Shown: one piece after another, positions 10,991-22,547 of the stretch | Numbering within the stretch: position 1 is the first letter of the stretch | Layout: every line of letters starts with the position of its first letter | Source of the DNA: Glycine soja | Taxonomy: Eukaryota > Streptophyta > Magnoliopsida > Fabales > Fabaceae | Reading direction: 5' to 3' | Assembly: GCF_004193775.1 (NCBI RefSeq) | Contig: NC_041019.1 | Location: forward strand, 13,735,020-13,799,019 | Length of the DNA: 64,000 nucleotides | The notes under the pieces: generated by a model | Seen by the model: the letters and a program-made list of their open reading frames with translations, nothing else | What the model was told of the DNA's origin: nothing | Databases searched by the model: none | Translations under genes and position numbers: made by a program

Positions 10991-11181
10991 TACCCCCCCA
11001 CCAACTTTTTTTTCTTAAAATTGTTCTAAAGTTGTCATAGGCAGAACCTGTGTTCTCTATCTATCTTGGAAATTCTAGAAAAACTTGTTGCAATCCCTGC
11101 ACATAAAGCAACTCATCAAAATAATCCAAAAAATACCTGCAACTTATTAATCTACAATCCAAAAATTAGTTGTTTACCTTC

Positions 11182-11801
11182 TGTCAGGCCCTAATTTCGT
11201 CCGGGGATGATCATATGCTAAAGTTTGGATTTTTGCCAGCCGAATTGAGCTTCTTAACACTAGTTGTCGCGTAATATGTAAGGTTTTTCGATGTTTTGGA
11301 ATAGAATGCGGAAAATAGCCAAAAAGGAGGGCAAAAGGGTCATCTTGGGACTTTTTTCAGACCCCTGGGCCTACCAAAAAACTTAGGACTGGGCGAGCAA
11401 GATTGCTTCTGGTTGGAGCAACAACTTGCCTGGACGAGCTGTTATTCAACCTCCTCTCCTCATTTTCTATAAATAGGCGTGAGGGGGTTTAGGTAATGGG
11501 TTCAGCTTCTTACATTGAGAGCATTTAAGTGAAATTGGTGAGAAGAAGGAGAAAGAAGAAGAAAAAATGTGGCCGAGGCACTTTTGAATCGCTTCCGTGA
11601 TCGATTCCTACACCGTTCTTCGTTCCTTCTTGCACACTTGATTAAAGGTTGTCGTCCGTTGTGATGGACGCGTGGGATGCTAAGACCTTCCCCGCACGTA
11701 AACAACTCCCGAACCCTTATTCTTAAAATTCGTAGACCCCTTTCTTGGAAGATACACCCTTGAGTCTCGCTCGCCCTCCCGCCGAAGGGTAGGTTGCGAC
11801 A
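11182..11801 (+). mobile_element. LTR, short form (620 bp), unit 1
   Basis: It starts TGTCAGGCCC and ends GGTTGCGACA (TG...CA), followed two bases later by a primer-binding site. A TATA-like TATAAATAGG lies near 11470. Relative to the 1218-bp form in units 3 and 4 it lacks about 598 bp between CCTTCTT and GCACACTTG (near 11630). Confidence 0.8.
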
Positions 11802-12113
11802 GTTGGTGACTCCATTGGGGACTTTTTTTTAGAGAGTTAAGTCATTCAATCTGTGTGCATATTTATCATGATTTCCTCTTTGTTTTGTTTCCCTTTCCTT
11901 CGTTTATGTTCTTGTATTCATATAACTCTTTGGATGTTTTTTGTATTTGGTGTATCTGTTTCTTTATCATATGCATGTTTATCAATATTTGTTCATACAC
12001 ACAGGACACCTACACTTTTGCACACACGGTGAGCTATTAGGGCCCTATACCCGGGTCCATGGGAACATAGGAAGTGGAGGTTGATCTGTGGTAATACAGA
12101 GTCTCCAACTCGC
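11802..12113 (+). mobile_element. PBS and leader of LTR element, unit 1
   Basis: TGGTGACTCCATTGGGGAC at 11804-11822 is a primer-binding-site variant; the form in unit 4 is TGGCGACTCCACTGGGGAC. It resembles the tRNA-Arg site I recall for legume Ogre-type Ty3/gypsy elements (from memory). About 290 bp of untranslated leader follows and stops abruptly at the CACTA tail. No gag or pol is present. Confidence 0.65.
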
Positions 12114-12166
12114 TTGATGTTGAATGTCTTCTTGAATCAATGTTAAAAGTATATTTTCTAGTAATG
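12114..12166. mobile_element. 53-bp CACTA tail at unit 1/2 junction
   Basis: It matches 4761-4812 and ends TTTTCTAGTAATG. It is fused directly to the retroelement leader with TTGATG-type microhomology. Confidence 0.7.
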
Positions 12167-14050
12167 CATTCTTGTTAAAGTAGTAGGTTTCCAATCTATA
12201 TCACTCGTCAAATTCATTGGATCCATAATGCATTGTTATAAAAACTTTCTCCATTCACCTACCCAAAATGTGTCATCATAAATTGTCACTCAACTAAATT
12301 TAGGAAAAGAATGAAAATGATAAGCCAAGAAGTGAAACAATGAGCAAATGAAACATTTGTGAAAGTGTTAATTTTGTTTACCGGCGCTTCCCTATAATAG
12401 CATGTATGTAATTATTTTGCAACAAACATTATAAAAAATTACATCGTAAAATATATCACATGTTTGTAGTGTAACCAAACAATAAAATAGGATTTGAAAC
12501 CTTTTCACCAATCAACACCATATCAGTGCTAATAAAAGTTTTCCTCTTATAAATGCAATGCAATGAGTGTCCCACATTCTTGAAAGCTTGAACCTTGATG
12601 ATTTTTCCATCCAATGTTGGAGAAAGGTTCTTGTGTAAAGTATAGATGTCAAAAGGGTTAAAGAAATGTTAACTTTATAAAATATGATCTTGTAAGCAAT
12701 AAAAGATTACTACTTATTTTTTGCTAACATTTTCGATAGTAGCTACCGCTATGTTCAAAGTAAACATTATTTTCTTATATTGATTACTAGTGAGAGTTTC
12801 CATGATTTTCTTATTATTATTGGAAGTAATCATTGATAAAAATGTTTTAAAAAAACTTATATAAAAAGTATGCAAAATACTAGAAAGGAACAATTTCTTG
12901 TGAAAAAGTGATTTTGATATTTATCATGTTTGTGAAGTAACTAAAAAAAATAGACACTCCAGTAATAATAACATAACGTTCATGTACTTTTTTCTCTAGC
13001 TAACTTATTATGATATAACATAACGTTTCTTTAATAACAAATTATTGACATCATTGAATTAAGAAAAAACACATGCAGAGGAAATATTTATATTTATAGT
13101 TTTAAGCATATAACAACGGGTACTTGGTAATTTGAATCATGTATTGTAATAAAAAAACAATTATCGGCGGCATGATCGAGTTGCGCTTTCATGTATTTTC
13201 CATTTTCTTTTCTTTTTTTATCCATCTGCAAGGGAATAAGAAAATGCACCAAACCCCTTCTACTTCTTTATAAATAAGAAATGTGCATTAGAAATAAAAA
13301 TCAAGAGTTGTGGGTTTTATTTTACAGCACGACTAAATAGTATAAATGATTCTGCAAGTATTTTTTTTTTGAAACAGTAGTTGTTTCAATATAAATGGTT
13401 TAAATGTTAATTAAAGAATTTTAAAAAGTCTTTGTCTTAAATTTATGACGGATGTGCATTCTTTCCTTTTAAGACCTTCAAATTCAATAAATTTGTTTCT
13501 TATTAATATTTTGTCTGTTTCACTTTGGGTTGTTTTAACCAAAATTGTTAACCATTGATGATTTGATTATTTAACCCTTTTGGGAATCATTTAATTTTTT
13601 TTAAAAAAACCAATAATGAAGGATGCTATTTCATAACTTTTTTGTTCATATTTATTCAAATCTCAAATACTAAATCAAAAATTAATTTTAATAATAATAA
13701 TATTAAATAGTAACGCTTTATTTATTATAATATTTTAAATTAATATTTTAGAATAGAAATTAAATAATAAATTATAATATGTCTATATTAGTATTATTAT
13801 TATTTGAAAAATGTTAAAAAAATATGTACAATGTTTTTTTCTAAAATTTTTAAGATTTTATGTTTATTCAAGTCTCGAATACTAAATTAAATATTAATTT
13901 TAATCATGATAGTAATGAGTAGTAATATTTCATTTATTATATTTTTTAAAATAAATTTTTTGTTTTAGAAATTAAATAATAAATTATTATATATGTCTTT
14001 ACCTATAGTACATCAAATCAACAGCTATTGAAAAATTAGAATTTTGATTT

Positions 14051-14405
14051 CTTTACATATATTATATCCAACAATTCATGGAAGTTCAAACTTCCTTTAC
14101 ATATAATATAAAGAAGATATCATCCAATGGCTAAAAAAACTCCAACCTTACTTTACATATAATATATCAAATCAATGGTTCTTGGCAAATTTAAATTTCG
14201 ATCAAACAACTAAGAAAACTTCAAGCTTTTGTTACATATAGTATATCAAATTAATAGTTATTGGCAAATTAAAATTTTGATCCACCGACTGAAAAAGCAT
14301 CTTGCTTTATTTACATATAGTATATCAAATCAATAATTTTTTACAAATTAGAAATTCGATCCATTGACTTACTAAAGTCCAAGTTTCCTTTAAATATAGT
14401 ATATA
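14051..14405. repeat. Tandem repeats of about 80 bp, unit 2
   Basis: Same repeat type and spacing as 6670-7025, with few substitutions. Confidence 0.7.
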
Positions 14406-14672
14406 GATAGATATCATGTCAATATGTCTCTAAAAAAATTTGTCGAACCCTAAAATAAGTAAACTATTTATATATCAATAACATGCATAAAAGTAATAAT
14501 GAGACACAAAATTAATAATTTCAAGTTTTTAAGGGAAGTAGTATAAGGCTTCACTACAATTACATTTGTAAAATTGACTTGAGCTACCGGTAGTAAAAAG
14601 TGAGTGAGATTAATGACCAAGTAGACACTTGTGGTAAGGTGTCTAACCCAGGGTAAGAATAAAATAAAAATT

Positions 14673-14997
14673 AAAATGAAAGAAAGCAATGAGGTATTTG
14701 TTAAAAGCCATTACAGCTAAATTTAGCTCATCTTACATAGATCAAGAATAATCATTTCAAATTTCAAATGGATAAAAAAAATTAAAATGAAAGAAACCAA
14801 TGACGTGTTTTTTAAAAGCTATTAAAACTAAATTTAGCTGATCTTACACAGATCAAGAATAATCATTTTAAATTTCAGATGGATAAAAAATTAAAATGAA
14901 AGAAACCAATGACGTGTTTTTTAAAAGCTTTTACAACTAAATTTAGTGATCTTACAAAGATCTAGAATAATCATTTTAAATTTCAAATGGCTTAAAA
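14673..14997. repeat. Three 109-bp repeats, unit 2
   Basis: Counterpart of 7311-7637; the third copy has AGATCTAGAA in place of AGATCAAGAA. Confidence 0.8.
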
Positions 14998-15233
14998 TAA
15001 GAATAATTTAAAGGTCAAAATCAAAATTACCTCATTTAAAAAAAAACTAAAACCATATTTAATTATATTATTTAATATTAAAACACTAGTCAAACTTTCA
15101 CTTGAATCAATCTCAATGAGCATGGTTGGATTTCTTGTATCATGAATTGTGCTTTCTCTCATTCAATAGCCATCAGTACGTCTAAACAAATACATAAATC
15201 AATTATTTTTTGGGCTAGGGGAAGGGACATTTA

Positions 15234-15587
15234 TTAGCCCTCAATACATAACTCCATAGAAAAAGAAAGCTTAATCCGACAAACATCGGGAAGGCTTAGC
15301 ATTTTTTCTTTTTGAAACCTCAAAACTGGTCCAGCAACCCGCAGGCAATTGCAAAGATCTCTTATACCTTGACCCGTGGCCATGGCTTTGTCAAACACAG
15401 AAGTTGCTGCTTTACAACAATCAGAAGTTGGATTGGGATGGATATTCCCCATATAAGGCCCACAAAAGGTGAGTAATGATTCATCCCCATTGCATGAAGG
15501 AGGGATTTGAGATACAGTGAATGTTGTTGCTGCCAAACCATATGCCATAACAAACATGACTAGAGCCAAAAATGTCTTTTGTCCCAT
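15234..15587 (-). CDS. Secreted nsLTP-like 8-cysteine protein, copy C
   Basis: Intact single-exon gene of 117 codons. Residues 1-20 (MGQKTFLALVMFVMAYGLAA) form a signal peptide. The mature part carries the full eight-cysteine motif: Cys32, 42, 57-58, 79, 81, 103 and 114, spaced C-X9-C-X14-CC-X20-CXC-X21-C-X10-C. The X in CXC is Asn80, as in type I non-specific lipid-transfer proteins, but X20 and the short X10 tail depart from the standard spacing. The mature protein has equal numbers of acidic and basic residues, whereas classic nsLTP1s are basic. The family binds lipids in an apoplastic hydrophobic cavity held by four disulfides and serves in cuticle formation, defence or signalling; the role here is unknown. 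The start is set by the signal peptide and by a TATA box 84 bp upstream. AATAAA overlaps the stop region and could serve in polyadenylation. Confidence 0.9.
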   Translation of the reverse strand: MGQKTFLALVMFVMAYGLAATTFTVSQIPPSCNGDESLLTFCGPYMGNIHPNPTSDCCKAATSVFDKAMATGQGIRDLCNCLRVAGPVLRFQKEKMLSLPDVCRIKLSFSMELCIEG

Positions 15588-16022
15588 CTTTTCTTGAATA
15601 TGTATACAACTTTGTTTTCAGTATTATGGAGTTTTGATGAACAACTCGTAGCACAATATTACTTATTTATAGACTTGATATTAAGTTTAAGAATAATTCT
15701 AAATCCTTTTGCAGTATCTTTCGGTTTCCTTTTTGTTACATATAACTTTTCAGTTTCCTTCCTTTGTATGGTAAATATTAAATTTTGAAAATAATGACAA
15801 TTGAATTATTTCTTGTGAATTCAATATCTCTTATATAACTCTTATTCTAAAGTTGAATCCGTTGACACATGGTTAATTCAATGACTTTATTAGCCATTCT
15901 ATAACTCCTTATTTTGGTTTTAAAAGGATTAAAACTCTTTCTTAATTTTTCTCCAATGGACAGAATTGGCAAAATGCACTGTATATAAACGGTAGTAACT
16001 TCAGTCTTCATACACCAACACT
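15588..16022. promoter_or_regulatory. Divergent promoter, unit 2
   Basis: The copy C TATA box (minus) is at 15664-15671. The plus-strand TATATAAA is at 15982-15989, with its 15-codon frame at 16023-16070. A 48-bp stretch present in the other units (TAATTTCATATATATCGGC...) is missing, bringing the two promoters closer. Confidence 0.55.
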
Positions 16023-16944
16023 ATGTTTTCTATTATCTTCCCTTTCCAACTTTTGTGTTTATATTCCTAACATTAAATATATTATTTTATCGACAAAAAT
16101 AAATATTTCAAATATAATATTAAACGAAAGTAATATTACAAAATTTAATACCTAAGTATATGTTTTTTTTATTAAATTATTTAAATATTTAATTAAGTTA
16201 AATTAAATCTCTCTATCTATACTATATACTTGCTCCGGTCCTTATTTTAAGGTTCGATTAACAAATTCGTGCAATAAAAGAATTTGGTTAATTTAATTAA
16301 ATTATTAAATTTGTCTTAAATTAATAATTTTTTAAACTTATCATTTTTTTAAAAAATAATAAACATGAATGAGTTATGTTTCTCTACTATCATGTTATTT
16401 TAGAACTAGGTTAATGAAGAAATTTTTGTAAAAAAATAATTAATACATATGAAATTGTATATTGGACATTATAATAAGGATCAATATACATTTTTAATTT
16501 GGACATTATAATAAGGAGTAGAGAGAGTAAAAAGTTACCTGTCTCATCCTCTAGAGCAATTCTACGTGGAATTTGGCTCACTTGGCAACACCAGCACATT
16601 ATCCTTTCTCGTTTGCTTACGTGTCAATCTGAAATTCGTTTGCTTATCATTCAATATTTATGAGAAATTATATATGGCACCATGAGGAAATTAATCTTTA
16701 TGGTATCTTATATTAAGATTATTTTAACATAAAGTAGATATAAAATTTAAAGATAATAATCAAAATAATTAATGTAACATTAATAAATTTTTATAATTAA
16801 GGGTTTTTTTATCCAGATTAATTTGAAATACAATATTGAGGTAAGTAAAAGCTAATCAAGAATTATCAAACTCAGGTATTATTTAAACGATTCAACCTTA
16901 ATTTCAGCACGTTAACCACTTGTGTTAAATCGTTTGATTAATTT

Positions 16945-17540
16945 AAAAATAATTAATTGTATTTAATATCATTCAAAGAAATATAATTTTTTAAATAGAA
17001 AGTTGAAATATCTTTTATTTAAATGATAAATTAAGAAAATCAAAGCAAAATACTTATTGAATAATTGAATAAACATTTATTTTTAATTTGATATGCTCGT
17101 TTAAAACATTGTTAATTTTTTAAAAAAAAGCAAAATACTTTTCATTAATAAGAAAAGTATCAAGGTACAAGGCGTACCAAGAAGCAACAGTACATCAATA
17201 AACAACCATTCAGCTGAATTAAACAAACTAAAAGCTACTAGGAAATTTGGTACAGCTTCATAGACTCTTAACAGAAGACACTTTGATCTGTCAAGCAAAT
17301 ACTCCAATAACATCACAACAGCATAATCAATGCTCCAACTCCAAGCTTGCTCATATCCAATAACACAACTGAAACCATTTACCACCATCATCTTCTCGAG
17401 GCCTTAGATATACAAAGAATTGGATTATTTATCCAAGTAGATAAAGGATAAATATCCCTTTTTCGAAACCGTAGCCGGCCACTTCCATGATAAGTATGTG
17501 CTCAAAGATATATGAGTATAGCACTGAAGTTTGTTAATTT
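16945..17540 (-). other. Long-class block, possible retroposed 3' UTR
   Basis: This block is present only in units 2, 6 (52635-53260) and 7 (58405-59028), with its first part also in the copy A flank. A 96-codon minus-strand frame (17101-17391) is interrupted in the sister copies and matches nothing I know. In minus orientation the sequence ends ATTAATGAAAAGTATTTTGC followed by T/A-rich sequence, reminiscent of a plant mRNA 3' end. A transcript-derived fragment is possible but unproven. Confidence 0.3.
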
Positions 17541-17562
17541 GATAAGTAATTTTGCTAACTAA

Positions 17563-19521
17563 GGTCTGAAATGAATAAATGACATTTTCATTCACCAAGA
17601 AAATGATATTTAAGAATATATATTTGTAAATTTATATATATACTTATATAAGTATTTACAAATACATATTATATATATGCTTAAATATATATTTTTTCAT
17701 ACCTGAAAAATAGGTCGTTTTCAGATTACAATCTTAAATTCACTTACAGTCAATTACGTATCTAAAAAAAAATTATGTTTCAACGTAGCATCTATCGTTA
17801 GTCCCATTCTGTTAAGTGATAAACGTGACAGATAGAATGTCACGTCATCAAGCCTAATCACTTAACACGTACGTAGATCCAACCATGTCATTATTTATTA
17901 TTCATTTATTTTAAAAATCAAATAAAAAAATTGTTTTTCATTTTCGAAGCCTCCATGCCTTTGGTTGTTGTTGCAAATTTTGAATCCTAAAGGAGGCTCT
18001 TATAAATTTTGAACCCTAATAGCATTTTTGGTTGATGGGTGAAGGAATGAATGAAAAGGGTAGGTCATCATCGTCGTCCTCATCTCCTGTATGGTGAAGT
18101 GCAAATGTCCCACTATTATGTTCACATCATGTAGTGTGAACCATCTGGGGAGAAGGCTTTGGAGATGGCCACGCCAGAATGTAAGCAAATGCTGATTTTG
18201 TGTTTTGTTTTGGATTTAATTTTCTTGTGTTGCTTGTTTAATTGGTAGTGTGAAGTAGGAATCCAATTCCCAGCTCAACCTTCTTCTCAATAGTTTGTAG
18301 TTGACACCCTTTAATTCTTTTGCTTGAATTTCTAATATTTGTTATTGGTGCCTTGCGTTTAGGAGCAAGTTTCTTAAGTGTTTCATTGGCAGATATGTTG
18401 TGCCCATGGTGCCCCTACAAAATTGAAATTTCTGAAAATTAATTCATGAAGTTGATGTAAATAAGTACAAAATTAATGCATTGACATTGATGCAATTAGT
18501 ACCATTGTGTGCCTATTTCTAGGTTTGGGCTAATGCTTTTGATGAGGACCAAAAGCTTTTCTTATAGACAAAATTAAGCATGCATAAAAAATTTACCTTA
18601 TTGTTTTTGCTTGTACATTTGATTTGCGTGATGTCATTCCTTTGATGCTGAAAAAGACCAGTTTAAACTCCACCTCCTCCATCGAAGCAATATGTGTGAC
18701 TTCAAAATGTTGATCTCCTCCCTAAGTAGCTACCCAATTCCCACACTTTTGGTAATGTGAGAAATCATACTTACACCATGTTGTCCTCTTAAGGTTATAC
18801 AACCAATGATATGCAACTTCATTGATGTCCTTAATCTCTTGCATTTAATGTTTCCACAATTGTTCATCAGTAGCATTTGCAGCCCCCATCATCAGAACTT
18901 TGAGCATTACCCCACCGCCAATTTTTTTTCTTAAAATTGTTCTAAAGATGTCATAGGCAGAACCTGTGTTCTCTATCGATCTTGGAAATTCTAGAAAAAT
19001 TTGTTGCAATCCCTGCACATAAAGCAACTCATCAAAATAATCTAAAAAATATCGGCAACTTATTAATCTACAATCCAAAAATTAGTTGTTTACCTTCTGT
19101 CAGGCCCTAATTTCGTTCAGGGACGATCATTTGCTAAAGTTTGGATTCTTGCCAGCCGAATTGAGCTGCTTAACACCATGTGAGAAAGCATACTTACACC
19201 ATGTTGTCCTCTCAATGTTTTACAACCAATGATATGCAACTTCATTGATGTCCTTAATCTGTTGCATTTTATGTTTCCACAACTGTTCATATGTAGCTTT
19301 AGCAACCCCCATCATCAGATCTTTGAGCATTACCCCACCACCAATTTTTTTTCTGAAAATTGTTCTAAAGTTGTCGTAGGCAGAACCTGTGTTTTCTATC
19401 TATCTAGGAAATTCTAGAAAAACTTGTTGCAATCCCTCCACATAAAGCAACTCATCAAAATAATCCAAAAAATATCACCAACTTATTAATCTACAATCCA
19501 AAAATTAGTTGTTTACCTTCT
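17563..19521. mobile_element. MULE segment with internal LTR stub, unit 2
   Basis: It contains a GRF-like exon (+, from 18091, no stop at the usual place), a first transposase remnant (-, about 18660-18910), a 79-bp LTR head (19098-19176), then a second partial transposase remnant (-, about 19178-19330) up to the real LTR. The MULE-LTR boundary is thus present twice. Confidence 0.6.
19098..19176 (+). mobile_element. 79-bp LTR head stub, unit 2
   Basis: It begins TGTCAGGCCC like the full LTRs and breaks after TTAACAC, where MULE sequence resumes. Identical breakpoints occur in units 6 (54811-54889) and 7 (60594-60662). Confidence 0.7.
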
Positions 19522-19979
19522 GTCAGGCACTAATTTTGTCTGGGGCGATCATTTGCTAAAGTTTGGATTCTTGCTAGCTGAATTGAGCTGTTTAACACTT
19601 ATTGTCGCGCAATATGTAAGGTTTTTCGACGTTTTGGAAGAGAATGAAAATACCCATAAAAGGAGGGGAAAAGGGTCATTTTGGAACTTTATTCAGACCC
19701 CTAGGCTCACCAGAAAACTTAGGACTAGGCGAGTAAGGTTGCTTCGGGTTGAAGCAATAGCTCGTTCGGGCGAGCTGCAGTTCAACCTCCTCCCCTCATT
19801 TCCTATAATTAGGCATGAGGGGGCTGAGGTAATGGGTTCATCTTCTTACATTGAGAGCATTTTAGTGAAATTGGTGAGAAGAAGGAGAAAGAAGAAGAAA
19901 AAATGAGGCCGAGGTGCTTCCAAATCGCTTTCGTGATCGATTCCTACACCGTTCTTCGTCCCTTCTTCGTCCCTACTTC
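19522..19979 (+). mobile_element. Truncated LTR, unit 2
   Basis: It starts TGTCAGGCAC and matches the unit 7 LTR up to about TACTTC at 19979, then stops. It keeps the GAAGGAGAAAGAAG tract but loses the 3' two thirds, the PBS and the leader. Confidence 0.7.
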
Positions 19980-20085
19980 CGTGATCGATGTAGAAAGGTC
20001 ACCCTTCAAAGACGGTCCTCCAACCGATGTCGGTATTCAACGACACTGTGTTACCACCACGCGTCATAACCGAAGTAGAAAGACC
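19980..20085. other. Filler of unknown origin at unit 2/3 junction
   Basis: About 106 bp between the truncated LTR and the resumption of unit left-arm sequence at ATTATTGACATCATT. It matches nothing else in the window and is markedly less AT-rich than its surroundings. It could be part of another LTR or filler captured during end joining. Confidence 0.5.
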
Positions 20086-20985
20086 ATTATTGACATCATT
20101 GACTTAAGAAAAAAACACATGCAGAGGAAATATTTATAATTATAGTTTTAAGCATATAATGGGTACTTGGTAATTTGAAGCATGTATTGTAATAAAAAAA
20201 CCAATTATCGGCGGCATGATGGAGTTGCGCTTTCATGTATTATCCATTTTCTTTTCTTTTTTTTATCCATCTGCAAGGGAATAAGAAAATGCACCAAACC
20301 CCTTCTACTTCTTTATAAATAAGAAATGTGCATTAAAAATAAAAATCAAGAGTTGTGGGTTTTTTTTTCCAGCACAGCTAAATAGTATAAATGATTCTGC
20401 AAGTATTTTTTTTTTGAAACAGTAGTTGTTTCAATATAAATGGTTTAAATGTTAATTAAAGAATTTTAAAAAGTCTTTGTCTTAAATTTATGACGGATGT
20501 GCATTCTTTCCTTTTAAGACCTTCAAATTCAATAAATTTGTTTCTTATTAATATTTTGTCTGTTTCACTTTGGGTTGTTTTAACCAAAATTGTTAACAAT
20601 TGATAATTTGATTATTTAACCCTTTTGGGAATCATTTAATTTTTTAAAAAAAAACCAATAATGAAGGATGCTATTTCATAACTTTTTTGTTCATATTTAT
20701 TCAAATCTCAAATACTAAATCAAAAATTAATTTTAATAATAATAATATTAAATAGTAACGCTTTATTTATTATAATATTTTAAATTAATATTTTAGAATA
20801 GAAATTAAATAATAAATTATAATATGTCTATATTAGTATTATTATTATTTGAAAAATGTAAAAAAAATTTGTAAAAATGTTTTTTTCTAAAATTTTTAAG
20901 ATTTTATGTTTATTCAAGTCTCAAATACTAAATTAAATATTAATTTTAATCATAATAGTAATGAGTAGTAATATTTCATTGATTT

Positions 20986-21342
20986 CTTTACATATATTAT
21001 ATCCAACAATTCATGGAAGTTCAAACTTCCTTTACATATAATATAAAGAAGATATCATCCAATGGCTAAAAAAACTCCAACCTTACTTTACATATAATAT
21101 ATCAAATCAATGGTTCTTGGCAAATTTGAATTTCGATCAAACAACTAAGAAAACTTCAAGCTTTTGTTACATATAGTATATCAAATTAATAGTTGTTGGC
21201 AAATTAAAATGTTGATCCACCGGCTGAAAAAGCATCTAGCTTTATTCACACATAGTATATCAAATCAATAATTTATTACAAATTAGAAATTCGATCCAAT
21301 GACTTACTGAAGTCCAAGTTTCTTTTAAATATAGTATATAGA
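20986..21342. repeat. Tandem repeats of about 80 bp, unit 3
   Basis: Same family as in units 1 and 2. TTCACACATAGTATATC replaces TTTACATATAG in one copy, a variant shared with unit 4. Confidence 0.7.
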
Positions 21343-21628
21343 TAGATAAATACGATATGCAGTATATCATGTCAATATGTCTTTAAAAACATTTGTTGAA
21401 CCCTAAAATAAGTAAACTACTTATATATCAATAACATTCATAAAAGTAATAATGAGACACAAAATTAATAATTTCAAGTTTTTAAGGGAAGTAGTATAAG
21501 GCTTCACTACATTTACTTTTGTAAAATTGACTTGAGCTACCCGTAGTAAAAAAATGTGGGTGAGATTAATGACCAAGTAGACACTTGTGGTAAGGTTTCT
21601 AACCCAGGGTAAAAATAAAATAAAAATT

Positions 21629-21955
21629 AAAACGAAAGAAAGCAATGAGGTATTTGTTAAAAGCTATTACAACTAAATTTAGCTTATCTTCCATAGATCA
21701 AGAATAATCATTTCAAATTTCAAATGGATAAAAAAAAATTTAAATGAAAGAAACCAATGTCATGTTTTTTAAATGCTATTAAAACTAAATTTAGCTGATC
21801 TTACACAGATCAAGAATAATCATTTTAAATTTCATATGGATAAAAAAAATTAAAATGAAAGAAACCAATGACGTGTTTTTTATAAGCTTTTACAACTAAA
21901 TTTTGTGATCTTAAAAAGATCAAGAATAATCATTTTAAATTTCAGATGGATAAAA
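21629..21955. repeat. Three 109-bp repeats, unit 3
   Basis: Counterpart of 7311-7637. The first copy starts AAAACGAAAG and the last has GATCTTAAAAAGATC, which perfects its inverted repeat. Confidence 0.8.
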
Positions 21956-22193
21956 ATAAAAGAATAATTTAAAGGCCAAAATCAAAATTACCTCATTTAA
22001 CAAAAACTCAAACCATATTTAATTATATTATTTAATATTAAAACACTAGTCAAACTTTCACTTGCATCAATCTCAATGAGCATGGTTGGATTTCTTGTAT
22101 CATGAATTATGCATTCTCTCATTCAATAACCATCAGTACGTCTAAACAAATACATAAATCAATTATTTTTTTGGTTAGGGGAAGGGACATTTA

Positions 22194-22547
22194 TTAGCCC
22201 TCAATACATAACTCCATAGAAAAAGAAAGCTTAATCCGACAAACATCGGGAAGGCTTAGCATTTTTTCTTTTTGAAACCTCAAAACTGGTCCAGCAACCC
22301 GCAGGCAATTGCAAAGATCTCTTATACCTTGACCCGTGGCCATGGCTTTGTCAAACACAGAAGTTGCTGCTTTACAACAATCAGAAGTTGGATTGGGATG
22401 GATATTCCCCATATAAGGCCCACAAAAGGTGAGTAATGATTCATCCCCATTGCATGAAGGAGGGATTTGAGATACAGTGAATGTTGTTGCTGCCAAACCA
22501 TATGCCATAACAAACATGACTAGAGCCAAAAATGTCTTTTGTCCCAT
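22194..22547 (-). CDS. Secreted nsLTP-like 8-cysteine protein, copy D
   Basis: Intact 117-codon gene encoding the same protein as copy C (signal peptide 1-20; Cys32, 42, 57, 58, 79, 81, 103, 114). By eye the coding sequence is identical to copy C, while flanks on both sides show scattered substitutions and indels. The TATA box at 22624-22631 is 84 bp from the ATG. A 109-bp repeat array lies 240 bp downstream and a MULE segment upstream. Confidence 0.9.
   Translation of the reverse strand: MGQKTFLALVMFVMAYGLAATTFTVSQIPPSCNGDESLLTFCGPYMGNIHPNPTSDCCKAATSVFDKAMATGQGIRDLCNCLRVAGPVLRFQKEKMLSLPDVCRIKLSFSMELCIEG

Larger units (their letters stand above)
9642..11181. mobile_element. MULE-derived segment, unit 1
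   Basis: The segment runs from GGTCTGAAATGAATAAATGAC to the LTR. Near 9765-9945 is a terminal-like stretch ending with a small inverted repeat around GTGACAGATAGAATGTCAC. A GRF-like exon (+) is at 10174-10260 and a transposase remnant (-) at 10676-10990. The two coding pieces point in opposite directions, so the segment is a rearranged relic. The right end is cut by the LTR; no matching terminal inverted repeat was found. Confidence 0.55.
4761..12113. repeat. Tandem unit 1
   Basis: First complete unit: CACTA tail, AT-rich left arm (4813-6669), about 80-bp repeats, 109-bp repeats, frameshifted nsLTP copy B, MULE segment, short-form LTR and leader. Upstream of the nsLTP gene it lacks the roughly 600-bp block present in units 2, 6 and 7 (short class). 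Confidence 0.85.
12114..20085. repeat. Tandem unit 2
   Basis: Long-class unit: CACTA tail, left arm (12167-14050, no gene, orphan TATA at 13269-13276), repeats, intact copy C, a block of about 600 bp absent from short units (16945-17540), MULE segment with an internal LTR stub, truncated LTR and 106 bp of filler. Confidence 0.8.

Noticed and set aside
11855..12040. 61-codon ORF in the LTR-element leader (also 35177 and 48391)
   Set aside because: It lies in the untranslated leader after the PBS, is not conserved as protein, and is T-rich by composition.
15362..15553. 63-codon minus-strand ORF inside the nsLTP gene (MLWHMVWQQQHS...)
   Set aside because: Out-of-frame shadow of the real gene; the 8-cysteine frame with signal peptide explains the conservation.
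15579..15788. 69-codon plus-strand ORF overlapping the nsLTP start in most units (also 8215, 22539, 30735, 44714, 51218, 57008)
   Set aside because: It lies antisense over the nsLTP promoter and TATA box. Its conservation is explained by recent duplication; it has no recognisable domain or promoter of its own.
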